Shown here: positions 21,362-30,062 of the stretch, piece by piece | Position numbering within the stretch: the first letter of the stretch is position 1 | How the letters are laid out: each line of letters opens with the position of its first letter | NCBI RefSeq assembly: GCF_035582795.1 | Contig: NW_027445436.1 | Coordinates: 5,020,770-5,084,769, forward strand | DNA from: Mycteria americana | Lineage: Eukaryota; Chordata; Aves; Ciconiiformes; Ciconiidae | Direction of reading: 5' to 3' | Length of the DNA stretch: 64,000 bases | Notes under the pieces: generated by a model | Seen by the model: the letters and a program-made list of their open reading frames with translations, nothing else | What the model was told of the DNA's origin: nothing | Database searches by the model: none | Program-made: the position numbers and the translations under genes

Positions 21362-24300
21362 CTACTTTCGGGTCAATCTTACGGACGTTGGTCCCGTAGG
21401 CTGAGATTTCCATGGTCCAGTAGGTGCTTTCTTAATTCTCGAATAGTGGATCCACGCAGCGTGCTTCTCAAGCTTAACTGCAGTGTAGGTTGTGAGCAGA
21501 ACTTGAAAAGGGCCACTCCATTTCTCTTCAAGAGGGTCACCTGAAATATTTTTAACATAAACCCAATCCCCAGGTTTAAACAAGTGCACCGGAGAATCTA
21601 AACCCCACGCTCTGGTAGATACCACCAATTTATTTACTTCTTGTAATTGTTTTCCTAATGCTATTAGATATTGCTGTAAGCTAATTTCCCCTGCTTGGGT
21701 GAGATCTTGCCCTCGATATCTGGTTTGAAATGGTCTCCCATATAAAATCTCAAAGGGACTCAATTTCTCTTTAGTCCTTGGTTTAGTTCGAAGTCTCAAT
21801 AATGCAATTGGGAGGGCCTGATCCCATCTCAAGTTGGTTTCCTGACAAATTTTGCTCAATTGTGTTTTTATCATATGGTTCATTTTCTCTACCTGTCCAC
21901 TTGCTTGTGGGCGGTAGGCTGTATGCAATTTCCAATTAATTTCTAAAAACTTACTAGCTTGCTGAACTACCTGTGACACGAAGTGTGGCCCTCTGTCAGA
22001 GGAGATAACTTCTGGCACTCCAAACCTAGGAATAATTTCTCTTAATAAAACTTTTGTTACTTCTCGAGCTTTATTTGTTCTGCAAGGGAAAGCTTCAGGC
22101 CATCCAGAGTAGGTATCTGTTAACACCAACAGATACCTATACCCCCCTTTTCTAGGGAGCTCCGAAAAGTCTATTTGCCAGTTTTGACCTGGAACATTTC
22201 CTTTGCCTATGCTTCCAAATTTTACACGATTTTCTACCTTTGGGTTATTTTTCAAACATGTCTCACACCTATCAACCACACTTTTCACAGTTTGAAACAA
22301 ATTTCTAGCCACTATCTGCTTAGTGAGAGAGTTATACAGAGCTTCAGTTCCCCAGTGAGTTTTATCATGTTCAGTCTTTGTCAGTGCCCACAGTAGTCTA
22401 AAGGGGATTATTATCCTGTTATCTTTTAACACTGCCCATCCTGATAGGCCAATTTTAGCCTCTAAGTCAGTAATTAACTTCTGATCCTTTTCATCGTATT
22501 CAGCTGATTCAGGTAGTGGCAAAGATTTTTCAGGAATTAAACTTAGTATCTCACCTTGTTCCGCTGCTTGCCTTGCTTCATAATCAGCCAACTTATTTCC
22601 CACTTCCCTGTCAGTGTTACCTTTCTGATGTCCTTTGCAGTGCATAATTGCCACTGCTGACGGAAGTTGCACAGCTTCTAAAAGTCGCAGTATTATATCA
22701 GCGTGTTTTATACCTTTCCCTTGAGCGGTTAAGAGTCCTCGCTCCTTCCAAATTGCTCCGTGAGCATGCACTACGCCAAAGGCATATTTTGAATCTGTCC
22801 ATATATTCACGCGCAGTCCTTTGGCAAGCTCCAGTGCTCTCACTAAGGCAACTATTTCGGCTCGTTGTGCAGATGTGCCTTTAGGGAGTGACTTTGCTTC
22901 CACCACCTGATCTGTGGTGGTCACAGCATATCCTGCCATTCGAACTCCATTCTTTACAAAACTACTCCCATCGGTATACCAAGTGTGGTCAGCTTCTTCC
23001 AGTGGCTCATCCTTCAGGTCAGGCCTGCTTGCGTATACGGTCTCAATGGTTTCTATACAATCATGTACAACAGTCTTCATTTCCTGCTTATTACTTAGAA
23101 AAGAAGCGGGGTTAATTACAGCAGATGTAACGATTTCAATATCGTCCTGTTCCATCAGGACTGCTTGATACTTCAGAAACCTTGATGGTGACAGCCAATG
23201 TCCTCCTTTTTGTTCCAAAACGGAAGTTACAGCATGGGAAGTATGCACAACCATCTTTTGTCCCAAGGTAAATTTTCGAGCTTCTTGAATGATCAAAACA
23301 ACAGCGGCAACTGCCCGAAGGCATCCCGGCCATCCTTTACTTACCTCATCCAATTGTTTGGAAAAATATGCTACTGCTCGTTTATAAGGACCCAGCCTCT
23401 GGGCTAGAATTCCCAAAGCCACTCCTTGTCTCTCATATGAGAACAACCAGAAGGGCTTTGTTATGTCTGGCAGGCCCAAAGCTGGAGCTCTCATTAATTC
23501 CAATTTCAATTCTTTGAATGCCCTCTTGGCTTCATCAGTCCATGTTAACTGTGTCTGACTATTTTTCAACAGTTCGTACAAGGGTTTAACTAAAAGTCCA
23601 TAATTATAAATCCATAATCGACACCAACCTGTCATTCCCAGAAAGGTTCGCAGCTCTTTTACTGTGGTCGGTTCTGGGGTCCTGCAGATGGCTTCTTTTC
23701 GGTCATTCCCGAGCTGTCTCTGTCCTTTAGAAATCACAAATCCCAAGTAGATTACTTCTTTTTTCAAGATCTGGACTTTCTGCAACGATACTCGATAACC
23801 ACTTAGTCCAAGAAAATTTAACAAACTCACAGTCCATTCCTTACATTCTTCTTCTTTTTCCGTAGCTATCAGAATATCATCCACATATTGCAAAAGGGTA
23901 CCATTTCCTGGAGGCCTTTCCCAGACCTCTAATTCTTTAGCCAATTGATTTCCAAAAATTGTGGGGCTATTCTTAAATCCTTGAGGTAACACTGTCCAGG
24001 TTAGTTGGGTTTTCCGTCCTGAATCAGGGTTTTCCCACTCAAAGGCAAAAAAGTTGCGGCTTTCAGGGGCCAAGGTGAGGCAAAAGAATGCATCTTTCAG
24101 ATCTAGTACTGTGAACCATTCATAGGTTTCTTTTAAACTGGTCAATAAAGTGTATGGGTTTGCCACTACCGGGTGCAAATCTTCAACTATCCGATTTATT
24201 GCTCGTAGGTCTTGCACCAATCGGTAGGTTTTGCCATCAGGCTTTTTGTCAGGCAGAATGGGAGTGTTGTACTCTGGAGAGCATTCAGTCAATAATCCGA

Positions 24301-24898
24301 ATTTTATAAATTCATCTATAATATGTTTCACTCCTCGTCTATCTTCCAATTTCAAAGGATATTGTTTCACCCTAATGGGTCGTGCTCCTTCTTTGAGTTT
24401 AACAACAACCAATTCCGCATTTTTAGCTTTTCCAGGTATTCCCGAGGCCCATACTCCTGGGTATACCTGGTCTTTTATTTCCTGCATAATTTCTTCTTCT
24501 CTAACTTGGGGTTCAGTGAGAACCAAACTTAAAATTTCAATGTGGTTTTCTTCTGGTATTTTAAATTCGATTTCCCCATCTTTAAATCTTATTTCAGCAT
24601 TCAATTGTTCTAATAAGTCCCTTCCCAAAAGTGGTCTAGGAGCTTCAGGCAAGTAGAGGGATTTATGAATCCCTACACTTTTTCCAATTTTAAATTTCAA
24701 TGGTCTTAGAAAGAAAGCCCTCTCAACCTGCCCTGTTGCTCCCACAATGTTGACAGTTTGTTTACTCACGGGCAATAAAGTCTGATTTAATACTGAAAAT
24801 GTGGCACCTGTATCTATTAAAAATTCTACAGGTTTTTCTTCTTTCCCTAGCTGAATTTTTACCAAGGGTTCTGCTAGGGAAGATTCCCCTGGTCCCCA
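21362..24898 (-). CDS. pol: Pol polyprotein: protease, RT, RNase H, integrase
   Basis: A single open frame of about 1178 codons from the gag stop (first Met codon at 24865). Protease: FLIDTGATFS near the start and LLGRDLLEQL. RT: LDLKDAFFCLTL, LPQGFKNSPTIFGNQL and catalytic YVDDILIA. RNase H: WYTDGSSF, AEIVALVRALELA and IWTDSKYAFG, with the second His region CKGHQKGNTDREVGNKLAD. Integrase: HHCC zinc domain (H near KTEHDKTHWGTEALYN, CETCLKNNP), core with QIDFSELP, ISSDRGPHFVSQ and SGQVEKMNHM, then a GPY/F module (KWSGPFQVLLTTYTAVKL). All catalytic residues are present. Expression would be by readthrough of the TGA at 24899-24901. No stop or frameshift is seen, unlike the other pol copies here. 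Confidence 0.95.
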   Translation of the reverse strand, partial: WGPGESSLAEPLVKIQLGKEEKPVEFLIDTGATFSVLNQTLLPVSKQTVNIVGATGQVERAFFLRPLKFKIGKSVGIHKSLYLPEAPRPLLGRDLLEQLNAEIRFKDGEIEFKIPEENHIEILSLVLTEPQVREEEIMQEIKDQVYPGVWASGIPGKAKNAELVVVKLKEGARPIRVKQYPLKLEDRRGVKHIIDEFIKFGLLTECSPEYNTPILPDKKPDGKTYRLVQDLRAINRIVEDLHPVVANPYTLLTSLKETYEWFTVLDLKDAFFCLTLAPESRNFFAFEWENPDSGRKTQLTWTVLPQGFKNSPTIFGNQLAKELEVWERPPGNGTLLQYVDDILIATEKEEECKEWTVSLLNFLGLSGYRVSLQKVQILKKEVIYLGFVISKGQRQLGNDRKEAICRTPEPTTVKELRTFLGMTGWCRLWIYNYGLLVKPLYELLKNSQTQLTWTDEAKRAFKELKLELMRAPALGLPDITKPFWLFSYERQGVALGILAQRLGPYKRAVAYFSKQLDEVSKGWPGCLRAVAAVVLIIQEARKFTLGQKMVVHTSHAVTSVLEQKGGHWLSPSRFLKYQAVLMEQDDIEIVTSAVINPASFLSNKQEMKTVVHDCIETIETVYASRPDLKDEPLEEADHTWYTDGSSFVKNGVRMAGYAVTTTDQVVEAKSLPKGTSAQRAEIVALVRALELAKGLRVNIWTDSKYAFGVVHAHGAIWKERGLLTAQGKGIKHADIILRLLEAVQLPSAVAIMHCKGHQKGNTDREVGNKLADYEARQAAEQGEILSLIPEKSLPLPESAEYDEKDQKLITDLEAKIGLSGWAVLKDNRIIIPFRLLWALTKTEHDKTHWGTEALYNSLTKQIVARNLFQTVKSVVDRCETCLKNNPKVENRVKFGSIGKGNVPGQNWQIDFSELPRKGGYRYLLVLTDTYSGWPEAFPCRTNKAREVTKVLLREIIPRFGVPEVISSDRGPHFVSQVVQQASKFLEINWKLHTAYRPQASGQVEKMNHMIKTQLSKICQETNLRWDQALPIALLRLRTKPRTKEKLSPFEILYGRPFQTRYRGQDLTQAGEISLQQYLIALGKQLQEVNKLVVSTRAWGLDSPVHLFKPGDWVYVKNISGDPLEEKWSGPFQVLLTTYTAVKLEKHAAWIHYSRIKKAPTGPWKSQPTGPTSVRLTRK

Positions 24899-26450
24899 TC
24901 AATTTTCTTCCGTGTTGGCTACCATCACCGATTTGCCCAGTCTCGGGCAATCTTTTTTTCCAGTGCCCCAGTTGTTTACAATAGGCACACTGATCTTTCA
25001 AGAGGGGTTTATTTCCTCTATTCCCTCTAAGTGGGGCACTTGCACCACTTCTCATAACTCCTCTCCCCTCATTGCTGTTGCTCTGAGGGGGTATCTGACC
25101 TTCTACGGTGCGCAAAGCAGCTACTGTAGCATTAGCAATTGTTTTACCCATTTGTTTTTCCTTTCGACTATCTCTATTCCGATACACTTGCCAAGCAGTT
25201 TCCAATAACCTTTCCAAGTCCCTTGCATCTGCCCCTTGCACTTTCTGTAATTTCCTTCTAATATCATCCACCGACTGTCCCAGAAACAGAAATATTAGCT
25301 GACTTTTACCTTCTTGAGAGGTAGGGTCTAAAGGAGTATATTTCCGCATTCCTTCCTTTAGCCGATTCAAAAAGTCAGTAGGTGACTCCTTTTTATCTTG
25401 TTTTATCTCATACAGCTTAGACCAATTTACTGATTTTGGGACAGCATTTCTTATTCCGTACGCAATCCATTCCCTGTACCGCACTAGTAAATTCCTGGTT
25501 CCCATCTGGTTAGGGTCCCAGCCGGGATTGGTAATTGGAACATGATTATCCACTGTTCCTGGCAGAGTCCCAGCCAGCACCAGAGCCTGCACCTGAGTCC
25601 TAGCTGCTCTCACAACCATCTGTTTTTCTGATTCACTGAACACTGCATCCAGCATTGCATCCACATCCTCCCAGTCAGGGTCCTGGGTTTTCACAATCAA
25701 TTCAAATCCTTTAGCAACCCTCTCAGGGTCGTCCCGATAATTCCCTGCAGTAACTCGCCAGCCGTCCAAGTCTGCTAAAGTGAAAGGTACTTTAATTCTA
25801 ACAGGTCCTCCCGCTCCCATCGCTTGTCTTAAGGGAGCCTGTATCGCAGGTCCCACTTTGCTTCGGGTCCTGGTGGTTATGGGAGAAAACCTAATATCTG
25901 TTTCCTCTCTCTCTCTCGTCTCCGGCTCTTCTCTCCCAACAGCACCCGCATCTCCTTCTCTATCACCTTCCCTTTCTAGCGGAGGCAAATAATCCTCTAA
26001 CCTTTCATTCTGCGAACCAACTTTCAAACATCTCTGTCCAATGCTACACGCCGAGCAACACCTTTTCAATATCCTATTTTGCTTATTTCTCTCCTTTTCT
26101 ATCACCAAGACCATAGGGTCCTGGGGCGCCAAATTAATTCCGCACTCTTTCTGCCACTCAGGGTGATTCCGCAGAGTGAAAAACATATCTGCATAAACCA
26201 CCTCATCCCATTTTCCTTCCCGCCACAAAAATAACATGAGTTGCAACAAAGTATTATACTTCAAAGTTCCGTTCAAAGGCCATTTTTCACCATCTTCTAA
26301 TTTGTACAGGGGCCACCACTGATCACAGTATTTGATTAACGTTTTCTTATTCACACTTCCACCTGGTTGTCCCCCTATCTCTTTCCAGTGTGCTAAGATA
26401 CATCCTAGAGGGCTTTTCTTTACAATACCACCACTTTGCTGTCCCCCCAT
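24762..26450 (-). CDS. gag: Gag polyprotein, shifted near its C-terminus
   Basis: Starts MGGQQSGGIVKKSPL at 26450; Gly2 suggests myristoylation. The matrix part (about residues 1-125) is followed by an acidic/proline linker with EDYLPPLERE, a capsid of gammaretroviral style (PFTLADLDGW near residue 220, and the major-homology-like region ESPTDFLNRLKEGMRKYTPL near 365), then a basic nucleocapsid with CAYCKQLGHWKK. At a run of seven A (minus strand; 24953-24959) the frame leaves the zinc knuckle before its last Cys, and the open frame instead runs on to 24762, overlapping pol. The other frame at that point completes the knuckle and reaches the TGA just before pol, so a single-base insertion is likely. 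It could also be an assembly error in a homopolymer. Confidence 0.9.
   Translation of the reverse strand: MGGQQSGGIVKKSPLGCILAHWKEIGGQPGGSVNKKTLIKYCDQWWPLYKLEDGEKWPLNGTLKYNTLLQLMLFLWREGKWDEVVYADMFFTLRNHPEWQKECGINLAPQDPMVLVIEKERNKQNRILKRCCSACSIGQRCLKVGSQNERLEDYLPPLEREGDREGDAGAVGREEPETREREETDIRFSPITTRTRSKVGPAIQAPLRQAMGAGGPVRIKVPFTLADLDGWRVTAGNYRDDPERVAKGFELIVKTQDPDWEDVDAMLDAVFSESEKQMVVRAARTQVQALVLAGTLPGTVDNHVPITNPGWDPNQMGTRNLLVRYREWIAYGIRNAVPKSVNWSKLYEIKQDKKESPTDFLNRLKEGMRKYTPLDPTSQEGKSQLIFLFLGQSVDDIRRKLQKVQGADARDLERLLETAWQVYRNRDSRKEKQMGKTIANATVAALRTVEGQIPPQSNSNEGRGVMRSGASAPLRGNRGNKPLLKDQCAYCKQLGHWKKRLPETGQIGDGSQHGRKLMGTRGIFPSRTLGKNSARERRKTCRIFNRYRCHIFSIKSDFIARE
24899..24901 (-). other. Gag-pol boundary TGA, candidate readthrough stop
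   Basis: In the pol frame, the end of the nucleocapsid is followed by TGA and then pol continues without another stop. Gag and pol in one frame separated by one stop is the gammaretroviral readthrough arrangement. The bases after the stop are GC-rich (TGGGGACCAGGGGAA), and a downstream structure would be expected but was not computed. Confidence 0.7.
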
Positions 26451-27360
26451 TCTACCTTATTGATTCTGTACTTCCGTTATTCTCCCACAGATTATTTTAA
26501 TAACCTCAACCTGTCGCGCTTTATTCTCCCACTCTGACCACATTCCACAATTCTCACATTGAATAAACAATTCACAAGGAAAAGCGGTTCACATTCATTT
26601 TCAGGATGAGACGCACAGGTCTCCAGGTTTTCCACACTCACTTTGCAGTCACACTGTGTTTCAGTCACTCACCAGTCACACCAGAGTTAACTCAGCTCAT
26701 TCACGCTTAGTTGCCGATTTCGCAGTGCCTAACGAATATATCCAAATTCAATACCAATAAACCAATATCCGAGTTTGGTGCCAGTAAATCCATACCGCCA
26801 ACAGTACAAACTCATGCGGGTTTCATAAGTGTACCAATACCAAAAGGCACGTTCTTGCAGAAGTACAAGGCTTAACCCGTGCCTGTACCAACATACCACC
26901 AACAGTACAAACTCATGCGGGTTTCATGAGTGTACCAATACCAAAAGGCACGTTCTTGCAGAAGTACAAGGCTTAACCCGTGCCTGTACCAACGTACCAC
27001 CAACAGTACAAACTCATGCGGGTTTCATGAGTGTACCAATACCAAAAAGCACGTTCTTGCAGAAGTACAAGGCTTAACCCGTGCCTGTACCAACGTACTA
27101 AATACCAAATGTATACCCTCAGGCACTAGTAGCCTGGTATACGGCGCTCAGCGTAGGACGTCTCCTACGACTTATGAGAACCTTCCAAATGACCAGTCCC
27201 AAATTCCAAAACAGAAAAGATTTAAAGAATACCTTTTTCCTTTAGATGGTCCTTGTCTGCTCCCGCAGTGATCCGATTGAGGCGAGGAGTCCCTCCGGGA
27301 AATCCCGGGGGTACCCTAGGGAGTCCTGTTCTCAGCGGGTCCTGCAGCCGAGCAGAGCGG
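26451..27360 (-). promoter_or_regulatory. Provirus leader, probable packaging region, no ORF
   Basis: A 0.9-kb stretch between the primer binding site and the gag start. It is long for a gammaretroviral leader and should contain the packaging signal and dimer linkage. It holds three tandem 101-bp repeats (listed separately). Open frames on the plus strand here are antisense and repeat-driven, so they are not genes. Confidence 0.7.
26801..27100. repeat. Three tandem 101-bp repeats in the provirus leader
   Basis: The unit beginning ACAGTACAAACTCATGCGGG starts at 26801, 26902 and 27003, exactly 101 bases apart, and copies differ by only a few bases (for example CATAAG/CATGAG and AAAGGC/AAAAGC). 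The third ends near 27100. They lie in the region expected to hold the packaging signal. Confidence 0.95.
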
Positions 27361-27378
27361 GTCCCATCTGGGGTGCCA
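27361..27378 (-). promoter_or_regulatory. Primer binding site of the young provirus
   Basis: The minus strand reads TGGCACCCCAGATGGGAC three bases after the 5' LTR. It begins TGG as all tRNA-primed sites do. I cannot assign the tRNA with confidence. The related provirus at 34402-41408 has TGGCAACCCAGGTGGGAC at the same place. Confidence 0.75.
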
Positions 27379-27381
27379 AAC

Positions 27382-28083
27382 TGTTGCCGTGAAAAGCCGA
27401 AATCAGAACTCAATAGTCGGGATGACTATTAAGCAGGTATTCTTTATTGCAGCGCTGGGCAGCACTGGGGATCGCTCCGCAACAAGTGCTCCGACAAACA
27501 AGCAAGATCACAGAGGTTATATGTTGCAAAATATACATATTCATAAGATTAATTTATATAAACATGAGATTTCTTGGAACTCATTAATATATGTAAATGT
27601 CCCTGACGCATGCGTACTTAAGTCCTTAGGTGGTCGTTAGGGATCCTCTGGTGGTCGTTGGAGGAAGTCAGTAGTCTTCATCACTCTGACCGCTGACTGA
27701 ACTTTGTCTTTACGCATGCTCAGTCCATCTTTGTCTTGCTCATACCTTCCTTGCATATCCAAAATCAGGTGGTTCTTGTGTAGTTTCTCCTTATCAGCCC
27801 TTTCCAGGGACACAGGGCCTGAAGAATTCCTCTTTATCTGTCTTCATTGCAACTATCTCGGCTAACCAAGGATTTAACACAGGCAAAGCATTCTTACTCT
27901 AATGATTAGGTCAAATAAAGAAAGCTCATTAGCAATTCTACTATCTAAGCTTCCTTACTTAAGGCCAACAATACTGGCAAGCTAGGCCAAATTATCTGCG
28001 AAAGGGAGACTAAAAGGAAACATTGAGCAACCAAGATATTTACAGCATTTCTTTTTTGTCTTAGGGGATTTTAGCTCTTTTCA
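27382..28083 (-). repeat. 5' LTR of the young class I provirus
   Basis: The LTR is 702 bp, identical by eye to 20445-21146. It is followed by CTTG (28084-28087), the duplicated target. It should contain the promoter that drives leftward transcription of gag-pol. Confidence 0.95.
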
Positions 28084-28690
28084 CTTGGTCTCCTGCCTCT
28101 TCTTTTCAGCATTGCCCTAAGGATCAGGAAACACGTATAGCACCAGCCTGCACCCCATAATGGTCTTATTGGCAGCTGTAAGATCCACCACAACCATGGG
28201 CAAAGGGAGCTCCCCACCACCACCCACCCTCTCTGTGTGGCACTTACCTTGAAATCCAGTTTGAGATTCACAGGCTCATTGGCCATTTTTTCTGGTTTGC
28301 ATGGTCTTTTTTGGGAACCCCTTATGGTCTTTTTCTTATTTTCCCCACACACATGTTCTTCCAAAGTCAGCATCTGGTTCTGGTTTTTCCATTTTTGCAG
28401 ACAGTGCTGCCTGTATCTTGCAGCACCGTGCAAAGCCCAAAGTCTGCCCCAGTAATCCTGCATGGCCATGCTGTTGGGCTGGGCCTGGATGCAGGGGCCT
28501 CTCAGTCCAGCTCACAGGATTGGTCTCTTCTTTGCCTGTGACATCGTTTGAGCAGGGGGCCCCTTGGTGGGCCTCCTGGGAGGGGTCTGTAGCCCTCGGG
28601 CATGTTCCAACTTGTCTGTGCCCTCCCCCCCCTTTGGCGACCCTTCACCTTCTTAAAGTTCCCCCCCCACCCCAGACATGTTAGGGTTTG
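28084..28690 (-). pseudogene. Possible spliced gene of the PolB-bearing element
   Basis: Minus strand. A frame from about 28540 reads AKKRPIL, a stop, then MAMQDYWGRLWALHGAARYR and a basic region ending NEPVNLKLDFK, immediately followed by CAAGGTAAGT, a strong splice donor (about 28252). An acceptor-like pyrimidine tract and AG (CCTGATCCTTAG) ends near 28113. Joining the two keeps the frame, which then runs across the provirus TSD into the VKTVLLDNDYCKSS frame at 20287-20444. This would be a small basic protein with an intron. I do not recognise it. It may belong to the same DNA-virus-like locus as PolB, which has the same strand, but could also be host sequence. Confidence 0.3.
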
Positions 28691-28984
28691 TTCTGCAGCC
28701 TGGTAAAGTGGGGGATCCGAACCCTGCCTTTTACTTTTGCTTAATTACTTTCTATTCCCATTTCATCTTTAATTATTCATTCCATTAGTTTTTATTAAAG
28801 AATGTTTTGTCCTTTTTATACCTATGTTTTTTAATATAAATGTATATAGAAGTATATATTTAAAATAGTGTATTTATCTGTAAATAAATAAAATATATAT
28901 TTATACATATTTGTATACCCCTTTATATATATATAGCTCTATGTACGAATATATTGTATATAATTATAAATATTTTTATATCTG
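28691..28984. other. AT-rich spacer, nothing recognised
   Basis: AT-rich stretch with runs such as ATATATATTTATACATAT and no coding or repeat family that I can name. It separates the putative spliced gene from the CCAAT repeat array. Confidence 0.5.
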
Positions 28985-29690
28985 AGCACTTCCTGATCCA
29001 AAGGAAGCGGGCAGCCAATCACAGGGCAGCCTGAGAACACATGGGTATGACGGTATCAAGAAATAGCTGTCAGCCAATCACAATGCAGTATGAAAACACA
29101 TGGGAAATAGCGCTGTCAAAAGTGGGAGCCTCCCTGTATGTAATGACAGGGGGCTTCCTTTTCTGACGTGCTTCCGGGTACACTGGTCGGGGAGGCTAGT
29201 CCTGCCAGCCAATTACAGGGCAGTATGAAAACACATGGAGCATGACATTGTCGAAAATGGTGGCTAGCAGCCACAAAATGTTGGCTGAAACAACTTGGCA
29301 GGCCCTGCGTAATTAGTGAGAGGGTTTTTTCTGCTCTGGCATCATTCTAGGGTAAACAGGAAGGGGTGGCTGGTCCTGCCAGTCAATCACAGGGCTCCCT
29401 GAGAACACGTGGGTATGACAGTGCCAAGAAATGGCCGTCAGCCAATCACAGAGCAGTATGAAAACATGTGGGTTATGACTTTTAACAAAATGGCAGCTCC
29501 CTTCCATAAAATGGCGGCGTCCTGTGTATGTAGGGGAAGGGTTTTCTGGGTCTGATGTACTTCTGGGTAAACTGGTAGGGGGTGGCTAGTCCTGCCAGCC
29601 AATCAGAACAGACCACATGACTGGAAGAGGGGAGGGACTTCCAGAGAAAATGGCGCATGAGGCTGCTCGGAGGGGGGTAGGGCACCATTT
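28985..29690. repeat. Degenerate direct repeats with CCAAT boxes
   Basis: The motif AGCCAATCACAGGGCAG followed by TATGAAAACACATGGG or CCTGAGAACACATGGG recurs at about 29012, 29073, 29205, 29377 and 29438, with a shorter copy at 29595. Pairs are offset by 365 bases (29012 to 29377, and 29073 to 29438), which shows a repeat unit of about 365 bp. Other shared pieces are GGGTAAACTGG, GGTGGCTAGTCCTGCCAG and AAAATGG. Each unit has CCAAT boxes (NF-Y type) and a CTTCCGGGT Ets-like site. It looks like a duplicated promoter or enhancer, not a coding region. Confidence 0.75.
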
Positions 29691-30062
29691 ACTTATTATC
29701 TTGCTTATCAGTTGAGCCTATGCTACTGGCACTCTGCCTATTGTAAAAGGCTGCTGCATACATCATACGGAATAGCAACCACTCTGTAACAAGGGCTTGG
29801 AATAAGCCCCGTATCATCTTAAATGTTTGGGCTAGCTTCAAACTTGGTAGTACACAATGGTTTCAACTATTACAATAAAATATTCAAACAGACCTTCATG
29901 ATTTATGATATAGAACAGAACTCTTGAGAGCAGAGCTCTCAAAACATTTAGATTTTGATAACTTTATCAGTTTGAGGGGAAAAACTGGAAAAAGAACTTG
30001 AGATGTGTATTATTTTCCCTTTGCAGAGATTTTGTGACCGAAACCAAAAATTAGTATCAGTC
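29691..30062. other. Intergenic, nothing recognised
   Basis: Single-copy-looking sequence without an open frame or known repeat, between the CCAAT array and the solo LTR at 30063. Confidence 0.5.

Larger units (their letters stand above)
20445..28083 (-). mobile_element. Young class I (gamma-like) provirus, env-less, identical LTRs
   Basis: Provirus read leftward: 5' LTR 27382-28083, primer binding site, 0.9-kb leader with tandem repeats, gag, pol, polypurine tract, 3' LTR 20445-21146. The 4-bp duplication CTTG flanks it (20441-20444 and 28084-28087), the size typical of gammaretroviruses. The LTRs are both 702 bp and I find no difference by eye, so insertion is very recent. Pol is fully open; gag has one apparent single-base lesion. 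Only 215 bases separate the pol stop from the 3' LTR, so env is absent and spread would be by intracellular retrotransposition or by borrowed envelope. Confidence 0.95.

Noticed and set aside
26801-27100. CRISPR-like array
   Set aside because: Direct 101-bp tandem units without spacers, in a vertebrate retroviral leader.
26829-27271. Plus-strand frames in the provirus leader
   Set aside because: They follow the 101-bp tandem repeat, are antisense to the provirus and repeat the same peptide; not a gene.
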